Source: Bacillota bacterium
GTDB lineage: Bacteria; Bacillota; Desulfotomaculia; Desulfotomaculales; Desulfohalotomaculaceae
DNA length: 64,000 nt
Assembly: GCA_009711615.1 (NCBI GenBank)
Contig: VENI01000006.1
Location: 62,001-126,000, forward strand
Direction of reading: 5' to 3'
The translations under genes and the position numbers were made by a program. Within the stretch, counting starts at the first letter, position 1, and the number at the start of each line of letters is the position of its first letter. The notes under the pieces are model-generated. The model made no database searches and had not been told where the DNA came from. It saw only the letters and a program-made list of their open reading frames with translations. Positions 28,217 to 37,989 of this stretch are shown piece after piece.

Positions 28217-28903
28217 ATGAAAGTTGTCGCGTTTGATGTTAAAAGTTCCATTGCACACTTTCGCAGGCCTGATACGACAGCGACACAATTAACTTACCCG
28301 TTTATGCCTCCCACTGCTGCTAAAGGATTAGTAGGGGCAATTTTAGGAATAGAAGATTTTGTCACCCGAGATCAGGTTGGCATTCAACTCCTTTCTCCAG
28401 TTAAAGTGGTAAGTCAACAGTTATCTTTATTGGGTAAGGGTGGGGGTAATGTGTTTAATCGACCAACTACCATTCAATTACTCATTCGACCGGCTTATCG
28501 CATTTATTATGGGGGAGAAGAATATGTGGACAAACTGGAAGAGTATTTAAAATCTGGTTGTGCTGTTTATCCCACGTACTTAGGGTCTTGTTTCGCCTTA
28601 ACAAAACCGAAATATGTCAATACATGGCATGCCACTGATATATCTTTGCAAAACAACTTAACAACCCGCACAGTGATTCCGGCATCAGTTATAAAGGAAC
28701 TTGAATTGCAACCAAACCACCATTTTCAACGTGCATACGGATTTTTTAAAAACTATTTAGGAGATCGTACATTTGAACAGTCTATTGACTATATTTATGA
28801 AGAAAATTCAAACCCAACATCATTTTTACCTAAACCAGAAGTGAAAGAACTAAATATAGCAATTTTAGAAACTAAAGCGGGTGAAACTATATGTCTGGTT
28901 TAA
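28217..28903 (+). CDS. cas5b: Cascade subunit Cas5 (type I-B)
   Basis: 228 residues. Cas5 caps the crRNA 5' handle in Cascade. The N-terminus (VVAFDVKSSIAHFRRPDTTATQLTY, with the following PFMPPTAAKGLVGAILG) is characteristic of the Cas5h/Cas5b family. AAGGAGG lies 9 bases before the ATG. The gene overlaps cas3 by 13 bases. Confidence 0.92.
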   Translation: MKVVAFDVKSSIAHFRRPDTTATQLTYPFMPPTAAKGLVGAILGIEDFVTRDQVGIQLLSPVKVVSQQLSLLGKGGGNVFNRPTTIQLLIRPAYRIYYGGEEYVDKLEEYLKSGCAVYPTYLGSCFALTKPKYVNTWHATDISLQNNLTTRTVIPASVIKELELQPNHHFQRAYGFFKNYLGDRTFEQSIDYIYEENSNPTSFLPKPEVKELNIAILETKAGETICLV

Positions 28904-31272
28904 AACCTTTTGATCAATGTATTGCGAGACCATCCACAAAAGAGCAAGATTTTTTACTGACGGATCATCTTATGGGAGTGCGTAATTTGGCGCACTCCTT
29001 TTTTCAAAATTCAAGCGGTACAGTTAAGATGCTAATTGAGTTGGTAGCTATATCACATGACATTGGGAAAGCTCATATTAAATGGCAAAAGTATATTTCA
29101 GGAAAAGCAAAGGAGAGGGTTAATCATTCCTCTGTTGGTGCAATATTTTTTTCCTATCTTGCTTATCATTATTTAGTTATTAAGGAAAGCTGGGACAATT
29201 ACCAATGGCTGTGGCTATCGTTAACTCGGGACATTGCTGACCATCATGGTATATTAAAAAATCTCAACTTAAATGAAAATGGTTTAGAATATGCCGATTT
29301 AGAGAAAATGGACATAGACGGTATTGAGAGGTTTATAAAAACTACTTTTCCCTTTTTCAAACAACAAAGCATATCTGTTAATATTGATGTTTTAAATGAT
29401 TGGCAAGAAGACGGTCTCGATGAACTGGTTGATAAAGTTATAGAGCGGATTATAGAAACAAATATGAATGATAAGAAATCATCCACAGAAATGATGAAGG
29501 TTTTACAGGAATTGCGTGCTTTTACAACAATATTAATTGCTTCAGACCGTTTTGATATCAAATTGATAAAAGACCATCGTTTTTCTGATGGTTCCCAACA
29601 ATTACATAACAATATTAAAAGTTTTTGTGAAGAAGGGAAAAGTCACCCATTGGCTTCGGTTCGAAACGCCGCACAAACTAGTATTTTAGATCAATGGCAG
29701 CAGCAAAAGGTATCCCGGTTTTTTACTTTGCAGATGCCTACTGGTTATGGAAAAACTTTAACTGCTCTCAAATTAGCCGTTGAAATGTATCAGCAGCAAT
29801 CATTGACAAAAATTGTTTATGTGGCCCCTTACTTATCTATCTTAGAACAAAACGCAAAGGCGATAGAAGATGCACTAAAAATAATCCCTTTGGAACATCA
29901 TTCAATGGCTATATTAAATCAGGATGTAATTGATGAAAAAGATGACGATCTTTCATCTTTAATTACACAATCTTGGTCAAATCCAGTTGTATGTACAAGT
30001 TTTGTTCAGTTTATGAAGGCCATCTTTCCAAAAAGAGCACAAGAAACACTGCGACGAGTTTACCTGTCTAATAGTGTTATTTTAATTGATGAGCCGCAAA
30101 TTATGGATGCAGAAATATGGAATTTGTTTTTAACAGGTTTACAAGCAATCACTGAACAATATAATTGCCGAGTAATTTTTATTTCTGCAACTATGCCTTC
30201 CTTTGAACACGGTTTAACTGAGAAGCCCCAAAATTTACATATCCAATCTAATATGGACAATAATCGCTATGTGCTACGGCAAGTGAAAGAAATGAATGAG
30301 AAGAATTGTGCTGAGATGTTGGCAGATCAATCTGTTCCCAGCAGTGCTGTAATAGTAAATACCATAAAAGATGCAATAAAAGTATATAATGAAATACATT
30401 TATCAAGTGATTCAGAAAAATATTTAATTCACGGACTAATGATCCCTATTCATAAAAAAGCAAAGTTAAATGAAATTAATTTTGCTTTAAATAAACTGAA
30501 GAATAAACCCAGTTCTCAAAATATTAAAGTAGTATCAACGCAGATTATTGAAGCAGGGGCAGATCTAAGTTTCCACTACATGTATCGTGCTAGGGCAGTA
30601 TTACCTTCTATGTTGCAGGCTGCTGGAAGAATAAACCGTCACAAAGAGTTAACATTAGGGATTATCGAAACAGGACCCTTTATAAGGGAAGAAACAGAAA
30701 TAGAAAGTAGAAAATATATTTATGATAGTAACTTATGCCGGATTACCGATGAACTATTAATGAAAAAAGCTGAATGGAAAGAATGTCAGTTGGAGCAGCT
30801 AGTAAAGCAGTATTATCAAATAATGTTTCAAGAGAATTCATATGAAGCTGTTTTACAAGATATTGCATCTGCCTATGTTGGGCATTGGCAGGTACTATCT
30901 AAACATGAAGTATTTAAAAGTGAAGTTGCTCGGTTACCCATTTTTATACCTTGGGATTGGAATTATTACAGCGATTATATTCCCCAACCGTTTTTGAAAT
31001 TGCTGCATGAGTTTAACGTTAATCATCCCAACCAATTATATAACCTGTTTACAAATTCAAATCGAAAAAAATGGTCTTATCAAAAACAAAAGCTATTCTC
31101 AACTTTATTTAATCAATTCGTATTAAGAGTTCCGGCGAAACAAGCGTTAAAAATGGTGAGTAAAGAAGACTTTTTGCAATATAAAATTCCCATGCTGATG
31201 GACGATCATGTTTATGACATGCAAGATGGCTTAATCTTAGGTGCCAATGATATAGGTGACTCTATCATTTAG
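28891..31272 (+). CDS. cas3: CRISPR nuclease-helicase Cas3
   Basis: 793 residues, HD nuclease fused to a superfamily 2 helicase. HD residues: H26, H56-D57 in ISHDIGKAH and the later DHHGI. Helicase motifs: Walker A MPTGYGKT near residue 283, motif II as LIDEPQ (DEPQ rather than DEAH), motif III FISATMPS, then STQIIEAGADLSF and QAAGRINRH. Cas3 is recruited by target-bound Cascade and degrades the displaced strand. All expected motifs are intact, so interference should be possible if expressed. Confidence 0.95.
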   Translation: MSGLKPFDQCIARPSTKEQDFLLTDHLMGVRNLAHSFFQNSSGTVKMLIELVAISHDIGKAHIKWQKYISGKAKERVNHSSVGAIFFSYLAYHYLVIKESWDNYQWLWLSLTRDIADHHGILKNLNLNENGLEYADLEKMDIDGIERFIKTTFPFFKQQSISVNIDVLNDWQEDGLDELVDKVIERIIETNMNDKKSSTEMMKVLQELRAFTTILIASDRFDIKLIKDHRFSDGSQQLHNNIKSFCEEGKSHPLASVRNAAQTSILDQWQQQKVSRFFTLQMPTGYGKTLTALKLAVEMYQQQSLTKIVYVAPYLSILEQNAKAIEDALKIIPLEHHSMAILNQDVIDEKDDDLSSLITQSWSNPVVCTSFVQFMKAIFPKRAQETLRRVYLSNSVILIDEPQIMDAEIWNLFLTGLQAITEQYNCRVIFISATMPSFEHGLTEKPQNLHIQSNMDNNRYVLRQVKEMNEKNCAEMLADQSVPSSAVIVNTIKDAIKVYNEIHLSSDSEKYLIHGLMIPIHKKAKLNEINFALNKLKNKPSSQNIKVVSTQIIEAGADLSFHYMYRARAVLPSMLQAAGRINRHKELTLGIIETGPFIREETEIESRKYIYDSNLCRITDELLMKKAEWKECQLEQLVKQYYQIMFQENSYEAVLQDIASAYVGHWQVLSKHEVFKSEVARLPIFIPWDWNYYSDYIPQPFLKLLHEFNVNHPNQLYNLFTNSNRKKWSYQKQKLFSTLFNQFVLRVPAKQALKMVSKEDFLQYKIPMLMDDHVYDMQDGLILGANDIGDSII

Positions 31273-31290
31273 TAATTGGGAGGGAATAAA

Positions 31291-31803
31291 GTGGATCATT
31301 ATCGACTACCTGTGACAGGAACGGATATATGGTATTACTTTATATGCAGACGAGAACTGTGGCTAATGGCACATAAAATTGCACCGAATCAAGAAGATGA
31401 AAATGTGGAGATTGGACGCTTTCTACAAGATTACTATGGAACGAGAGGTAAAGAAGAAGTAGATATAGGATCTGGAAAGATTGATCGTATTAAAAAAGTT
31501 AAGGGTCAGCTTATTGTACAAGAGATTAAAAAAAGTTCTAAGTATAGGGAAAGTAGTAGATTTCAATTATTGTTTTATCTTTATGAATTAGAAAAAATGG
31601 GGGTACAAGCAGTTGGCGAATTAACTTTTTCTGAAGAACGGAGAAAGGAAAAAGTTGAACTAACAGAGAAGGACAGGCAGCACTTAATTGAAGCAATAGA
31701 AGATATTAGTGAAATTGTCAAGGAATCAGTCCCTTCAGCTCCAAAGAAAACCAAATTTTGTCGACAATGTGCATACAGAGAATATTGTTGGGCAGGTGAA
31801 TAG
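31291..31803 (+). CDS. cas4: CRISPR exonuclease Cas4
   Basis: About 171 residues. RecB-like nuclease with an iron-sulfur cluster: one cysteine near residue 19 (FICRREL) and three near the C-terminus (FCRQCAYREYCW). The nuclease core shows IVQEIKKSSKY, the D/E-x-K type motif. Cas4 trims prespacers and enforces the PAM together with Cas1-Cas2. The GTG at 31291 follows GGGAGGG; an upstream TTG at 31276 lies before that site and is not used. Confidence 0.92.
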   Translation: MDHYRLPVTGTDIWYYFICRRELWLMAHKIAPNQEDENVEIGRFLQDYYGTRGKEEVDIGSGKIDRIKKVKGQLIVQEIKKSSKYRESSRFQLLFYLYELEKMGVQAVGELTFSEERRKEKVELTEKDRQHLIEAIEDISEIVKESVPSAPKKTKFCRQCAYREYCWAGE

Positions 31804-31805
31804 AA

Positions 31806-32816
31806 TTGAAAAAATCAATTTATATATTTCAAAATGGACAACTAAGAAGGAAAGACAATACCTTGTTTTTTCTTAATGAAGAAGGGAAACGCAATTTTAT
31901 TCCGGTAGAAGATATAAATGATATCTTCATATTTTCTGAAACGCAGCTAAATACTAAACTGCTAGACTTTCTAAGTCAAAAACATATTTGTGTGCATTTT
32001 TTTAATTACTACGGATATTATTCAGGTACATATTATCCACGGGAGCATCTAAACTCAGGACAAGTTATTTTAAAGCAGGCTGAACATTATATTAACTTAG
32101 AAAAAAGGCTAGATCTTGCTAAGCGTTTTATTAAAGGATCAATTCAACAAATGAAAAAAGTTGTTTATTATTATCTTAAACGCCGGGAAGATAAATTAGT
32201 TTTAACAAAGTCGGTGGTTAAAGATTTAGATGCCATTTTAGAAGATTTCTCTAATGCAAAATCCATAGAAGAATTAATGTCCTTTGAAGGTCATGCCAGA
32301 GAAAAATACTACAGTTGTTTTGATGAAATCCTTAATAATGAAAACTTCAAATTTGAAAAAAGATCTAAACGCCCACCTCTTAATCAGTTAAATGCACTAA
32401 TTAGCTTTGGTAATGCCATATGTTACACAATTGTTTTAAGCGAATTATATAAAACCTATTTGGACCCACGAATCGGTTTTTTACATACAACTAACTTTAG
32501 GAGATTTTCCTTAAATCTTGATTTAGCAGAAATATTTAAACCAATTATGGTTGATAGACTTATCTTTATGATGATTAACAAAAAAATAATTACTAAAAAA
32601 GATTTTGAACATGAACATGGCGGAGGCATTCTGCTTAATAAATCGGGTAAACGTAAGTTTATTGAACAACTAGAAAAAAGAATGCGTACTACTGTAAAAC
32701 ATAGGCGCCTGGAAAAAAATGTATCCTATCGGCGTTTAATACGTCTAGAAGCATATAAAATACAAAAGCATGTTCTCGGTGAAAGAGAGTATGAACCATA
32801 TCAGGCTTTATGGTAA
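31806..32816 (+). CDS. cas1: CRISPR integrase Cas1
   Basis: 336 residues. Metal-binding active-site residues are visible: E161 in SFEGHARE, H227 in FLHTTNFR and E242 in LAEIFKP. This is the type I-B branch. With Cas2 it inserts new spacers at the leader end. The TTG start lies 2 bases after the cas4 stop, behind AGGTG. The gene appears intact, so both arrays should be able to grow. Confidence 0.95.
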   Translation: MKKSIYIFQNGQLRRKDNTLFFLNEEGKRNFIPVEDINDIFIFSETQLNTKLLDFLSQKHICVHFFNYYGYYSGTYYPREHLNSGQVILKQAEHYINLEKRLDLAKRFIKGSIQQMKKVVYYYLKRREDKLVLTKSVVKDLDAILEDFSNAKSIEELMSFEGHAREKYYSCFDEILNNENFKFEKRSKRPPLNQLNALISFGNAICYTIVLSELYKTYLDPRIGFLHTTNFRRFSLNLDLAEIFKPIMVDRLIFMMINKKIITKKDFEHEHGGGILLNKSGKRKFIEQLEKRMRTTVKHRRLEKNVSYRRLIRLEAYKIQKHVLGEREYEPYQALW

Positions 32817-32831
32817 TTGGGGGGTGTTTTT

Positions 32832-33095
32832 ATGTTTTTAATATTAGTGTATGATTTCGGCGAAAAACGGGTGGCTAAGGCATTAAAAATATCTAGAAAA
32901 TATTTAAACTGGGTACAAAATTCAGTGTTTGAAGGAGAAATTTCTAAAGCAAATTATGTTAAACTGAAAAAGGAACTAGAATGCTTAATGGATTCTGAAG
33001 AAGACTCAGTTATTTTTTATACGTTTAGAAGTAAAAAGTATTCAAAGCGTGAAATTTTAGGCGTAGAAAAAGGAAATATAGATAATATAATTTAA
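32832..33095 (+). CDS. cas2: CRISPR adaptation protein Cas2
   Basis: About 87 residues, ferredoxin-like fold. The conserved aspartate is in LVYDFGEKRV after the first strand, and the basic segment RKYLNWVQNSVFEGEIS is typical. It is the structural partner of Cas1. The ATG at 32832 follows GGGGGGTG; a TTG at 32817 lies before the site. The leader stem-loop of array 2 begins 6 bases after its stop. Confidence 0.93.
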   Translation: MFLILVYDFGEKRVAKALKISRKYLNWVQNSVFEGEISKANYVKLKKELECLMDSEEDSVIFYTFRSKKYSKREILGVEKGNIDNII

Positions 33096-33100
33096 ATAGT

Positions 33101-33286
33101 GTTGTCGGTCTCAAGTGAGACATCAAACACGGGGGATCGACAACAAATATTATTAAGACAAAATCGCTAGAAAAATCTAGTTAATAAGTGAAATAAGATT
33201 GTCTTGCAGTTTTTAGTCTAGATAGTATTATTGACCATGAGCAGTGGTAAATGATACCATTACTTGAAATACTAATGACTTTTGGG
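33101..33286 (+). promoter_or_regulatory. Leader of CRISPR array 2
   Basis: Stem GTTGTCGGTC (33101-33110) with GATCGACAAC (33135-33144), 24-nt loop, homologous to the stem in leader 1. Likely promoter TTGACC (33231-33236), 18 bp, TACCAT (33255-33260) with extended TGA. Ends TTTTGGG at the first repeat. Confidence 0.75.
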
Positions 33287-36200
33287 GTTACCATCTTACC
33301 TATAAGGAATTGAAACTCACATCCAATATTGTGTAAAGCACCAGCAAACCAGTGTTACCATCTTACCTATAAGGAATTGAAACTTATTCCAGTTTCCTTC
33401 AACCAACGCCCAATGTAATATGTTACCATCTTACCTATAAGGAATTGAAACACTTTTTTCTTTTCCACCACTAAACGGCATCCTCCGTTACCATCTTACC
33501 TATAAGGAATTGAAACAGCAACAAGAAAAAGAAGCATGGAAAGGCACGAGTTGGTTACCATCTTACCTATAAGGAATTGAAACAGGTAATCGGGGTTGCC
33601 TGCGAAAAATAGCCTTGTGGTTACCATCTTACCTATAAGGAATTGAAACTTAGCAAGTATATTACCTTTCATATTATCATCCTTTAGTTACCATCTTACC
33701 TATAAGGAATTGAAACTAATTATTCTTCCACTTCTTCAATTTTCGCCCCACAGTTACCATCTTACCTATAAGGAATTGAAACTATGAAGGGATTAAGCAT
33801 ATAACCCCTCCCTGTTAAGTTACCATCTTACCTATAAGGAATTGAAACACCGGTCTGCTGGTGAGGTATCATTCAGTACAGCACGTTACCATCTTACCTA
33901 TAAGGAATTGAAACGCGGTAAACATACATTTCCAACCAACACTGGAACGCGTTACCATCTTACCTATAAGGAATTGAAACCGCTTCATTTGCGCCTGTCT
34001 GCGCTCTATCTCGGCCTGTTACCATCTTACCTATAAGGAATTGAAACAGTTTCAACTCTACTCCTGGCTTAATGCCGAATCCAGTTACCATCTTACCTAT
34101 AAGGAATTGAAACCGGTATTCGTTTAACTGCCGTTGGAACTCAACTGTGTTACCATCTTACCTATAAGGAATTGAAACCCTTGATAGCGATATTGATATA
34201 TTTAGCATTGGAGTTGTTACCATCTTACCTATAAGGAATTGAAACGTGTTTATGGCACATGCAAAAGCAGTAAAAGTAGACAGGTTACCATCTTACCTAT
34301 AAGGAATTGAAACTATGAAGCTCTTTGCTTTTAGTGAAGTGAATTTATCGTTACCATCTTACCTATAAGGAATTGAAACCATGAAAAGTTATAATACATA
34401 TAATAAATAATTGGGTTACCATCTTACCTATAAGGAATTGAAACTAGCGATGTTGAGAGGTTACGGAAGGAGGTAGCGCGTGAACTGGTTACCATCTTAC
34501 CTATAAGGAATTGAAACGTCTGTGACGTAACATAAGCATCCCTGCCGCCGAAGTTACCATCTTACCTATAAGGAATTGAAACACCGCTGTGCTTCTTCTG
34601 CTATCTCAAACGTCAGCGCGTGTTACCATCTTACCTATAAGGAATTGAAACAACTGTCCTCTGACTGTTGATGGTGTACTCCACGTCACGTTACCATCTT
34701 ACCTATAAGGAATTGAAACCCGAAACTCCTGAAAAAGGCTATCCTGTGTGCACTGTTACCATCTTACCTATAAGGAATTGAAACCACATAAACTCTGCAG
34801 TGTTCTTGCTCCAGGGATTTCGTTACCATCTTACCTATAAGGAATTGAAACTACTATAGTATATGCTTGCTTGCAAGCAGAATATAGTTACCATCTTACC
34901 TATAAGGAATTGAAACCGCTTCATTTGCGCCATTCTGCGCTCTATCTCGTCAGTTACCATCTTACCTATAAGGAATTGAAACTGAAATAACTAGAAAAAC
35001 GCTGAAACTCCACGAATGTTACCATCTTACCTATAAGGAATTGAAACCTACTAGTGCCATCTCTAAACATTTTTTTAGTCTCGGTTACCATCTTACCTAT
35101 AAGGAATTGAAACACAAAATTTGTTAAATATTAAACTGTAATACCTTCGTTACCATCTTACCTATAAGGAATTGAAACAATGTTATTTGGGCGCTCAACC
35201 TCTCTCTTATTACTGGTTACCATCTTACCTATAAGGAATTGAAACAAAGCTACTGAGGATATAAAAAAATGTACTAAGCTAGTTACCATCTTACCTATAA
35301 GGAATTGAAACTTGGATTGCAAAAAGATTTGATAATAACGCAGCATTGGTTACCATCTTACCTATAAGGAATTGAAACGGAGAAACACCTGTACATATTC
35401 CTGTGCCATCTGAGTTACCATCTTACCTATAAGGAATTGAAACATCAATCCCATCAACCAAACCAAATGGCACGAACTGTTACCATCTTACCTATAAGGA
35501 ATTGAAACATAAATGACCAGAAAACAACTAACAGAAGTATTACAAGTTACCATCTTACCTATAAGGAATTGAAACATGTTAATCTGGTCAGGTGTTACCG
35601 ATATATTGACAGTTACCATCTTACCTATAAGGAATTGAAACAAATTAAAAATCAGACATAATACCACCAACATATACTGTTACCATCTTACCTATAAGGA
35701 ATTGAAACGTAACCAGGAACCATGGGGGCGATGCTAAAAAGTAGTGGAAGGTTACCATCTTACCTATAAGGAATTGAAACCCGGTATCGGACATAAAATG
35801 TATCTGTAGCAAATGTTACCATCTTACCTATAAGGAATTGAAACTCGGGATTGCCGCCACGTTTTGAGTTATCCCAATAGTTACCATCTTACCTATAAGG
35901 AATTGAAACACGGTTATACTTACTTGATTAAGCGCGGTACTGCGGGTTACCATCTTACCTATAAGGAATTGAAACGCGTTAGATGCCTTTTTCATCGGTC
36001 TAATATAATCGTTACCATCTTACCTATAAGGAATTGAAACTTATAAACTCCTGCCGCTTGTCCGATGCGTGTAGTTGTTACCATCTTACCTATAAGGAAT
36101 TGAAACCTTGTTAAATTAGGATTTTCATCTTCACAAAGAATGGTTACCATCTTACCTATAAGGAATTGAAACTGTTCTCTGGCTAGTTCAACTTTGTATT

Positions 36201-37234
36201 TTCCCAGTTACCATCTTACCTATAAGGAATTGAAACCTGGTAAAGGCGTTAAAATTGCGGTTTTTGAATGTGGTTACCATCTTACCTATAAGGAATTGAA
36301 ACATACAAACAGTAGCCAATATTGAAAAATATTGCAAAGGTTACCATCTTACCTATAAGGAATTGAAACATACAAACAGTAGCCAATATTGAAAAATATT
36401 GCAAAGGTTACCATCTTACCTATAAGGAATTGAAACTTTGCTTCACACTAACCACCACAGCAGGGTAATTGGTTACCATCTTACCTATAAGGAATTGAAA
36501 CGAGACAAAGCCTGGAACGAGCAAGTTGACGGCATAGTTACCATCTTACCTATAAGGAATTGAAACAGAACTAACTCAAAGGTAAAAGCCTACGGAACTA
36601 CACAAGTTACCATCTTACCTATAAGGAATTGAAACAGGCGGCCTGTGTGCCGTTAAAATTGCACTCACCACGTTACCATCTTACCTATAAGGAATTGAAA
36701 CTTATCTTCAAGTTTTTGCATTACTGGTGGCTTAAGGTTACCATCTTACCTATAAGGAATCGAAACCAAAAAGCTAGAAATTAACCGCGAGGGTGGCAGT
36801 TAGTTACCATCTTACCTATAAGGAATTGAAACTCTAATATAATAAGTGTAGCTTTGCAACCGTCTTCAGTTACCATCTTACCTATAAGGAATTGAAACAC
36901 CGTAGCAAAGAAATCCCACACTGGCTGCAACGCAGTTACCATCTTACATATAAGGAATTGAAACAAAATTGAAAAGGAGAATCCGGTAATAAATCAATAA
37001 CAGTTACCATCTTACCTATAAGGAATTGAAACCCATGAGGATAGGCTGATACTGGTTGTTTGGTATGGCAAAGGTTACCATCTTACCTATAAGGAATTGA
37101 AACTCATTTGTTGGTAGTTGTAAACCTGCCCTGTTAAAGTTACCATCTTACCTATAAGGAATTGAAACGTGGTTAATTATGAAAATGTTGATCCGCAGTA
37201 TTCTGTTACCATCTTACCTATAAGGAATTGAAAC
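33287..37234 (+). CRISPR. CRISPR array 2: 60 repeats, 59 spacers
   Basis: Same 30-nt repeat and orientation as array 1. Repeat starts counted from 33287 to 37205. Spacers are mostly 34-38 nt; longer ones occur at 34445-34487 (43 nt), 35709-35750 (42 nt) and 37033-37073 (41 nt). Repeat variants: 36737 (AATCG) and 36935 (TTACATA). One spacer is present twice in a row (36303-36339 and 36370-36406). Two others (33981-34017, 34917-34952) are near-identical. The final repeat is intact. Confidence 0.98.
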
Positions 37235-37268
37235 TTTGCCTAGGTAGAGGCGGGAGCCGGCCACTTGA

Positions 37269-37868
37269 CTACTTTAAAAAGTTTAGAAAGAGATAGAATG
37301 CACTGCCCCACATAATAATAGCAGATATTCTGTTAAAAACTACAAGCGTTTTGTTTCCCAGGTTTCTAATAACCCTTCCTAATAATACGAGAAAGAAAAA
37401 CCAAGCAAAAGAAACAAGAATAGTTGCAGATGTAAACACAATCTTGTCAATTCCGCTATACTGTAATGAACTAATACCAATAACTCCTATGATATCCATG
37501 ACGGCATGGGGGTTAAATATAGATACAGATGAAGCAAATAGAATTTGCTTTTTAATAGTAAACACATTATTAAAGTGGTTCGTTTCTGCGCTGGTACTTT
37601 TCCAGGTTAAAATCCCCATATAAATTAAAAAAATAATTCCTACCACTAGTACCAAGTATGTAACTGCACTAAACTTAAAAATAACAACAGACACACCTGA
37701 TACTGCAAGTAGAATTAATAAAGTGTCACATATACCAGCGGCAATAACAACGGGCAAAGCATTTAAAAATTTTGGTTGAACAGCACCTTGATTAAATATT
37801 AAAGTATTCTGAGGGCCAAGGGGTAGAATTAATCCCAAAGCAAGTATAAAGCCGTGTAAAAAAGCCAT
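37269..37868 (-). CDS. LysE-type amino acid exporter
   Basis: About 199 residues with six hydrophobic spans and the family start FILALGLILPLGPQNTLIFNQG. LysE/ArgO proteins export basic or other amino acids; the substrate is not known here. The frame extends to a TTG at 37886, but that codon is part of the GGAGG site, so the ATG at 37868 is used. Divergent from a MocR-type regulator that probably controls it. The 3' part (37287-37483) is duplicated at 20494-20690 on the other side of the CRISPR island. Confidence 0.88.
   Translation of the reverse strand: MAFLHGFILALGLILPLGPQNTLIFNQGAVQPKFLNALPVVIAAGICDTLLILLAVSGVSVVIFKFSAVTYLVLVVGIIFLIYMGILTWKSTSAETNHFNNVFTIKKQILFASSVSIFNPHAVMDIIGVIGISSLQYSGIDKIVFTSATILVSFAWFFFLVLLGRVIRNLGNKTLVVFNRISAIIMWGSAFYLFLNFLK
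37287..37483. repeat. Right 197-bp direct repeat bounding the CRISPR island
   Basis: Same orientation and about 98% identity with 20494-20690; four differences were found, clustered at the distal end (37444-37461). Lies within the intact lysE-like gene. Confidence 0.9.
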
Positions 37869-37934
37869 GATATTTTTATCCTCCAATATATTATTAAAGT
37901 CTTTTAATTTTAGTAAATAATTGATAAAATGTCT

Positions 37935-37968
37935 CCAACCAATTGGATGGTATTATAACCAACCAATT
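37935..37968. promoter_or_regulatory. Direct-repeat operator between lysE and mocR
   Basis: CCAACCAATT occurs at 37935-37944 and 37959-37968, 24 bp apart (same helix face region), in the divergent promoter gap. Such direct repeats are the usual binding sites of MocR/PdxR-type regulators. Confidence 0.5.
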
Positions 37969-37989
37969 AATATAAAGCTGGTGATTAAA

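Noticed and set aside
22666..36966. Reading frames within the arrays encoding a recurring FQFLIGKMVT peptide
   Set aside because: They are translations of the CRISPR repeat on the reverse strand and not genes.
20558..37623. Forward frames sharing a start (MFPRFLITLPNN) at 20558 and 37351
   Set aside because: Both are shadows of the reverse-strand lysE sequence present in two copies; the similarity comes from the direct repeat.
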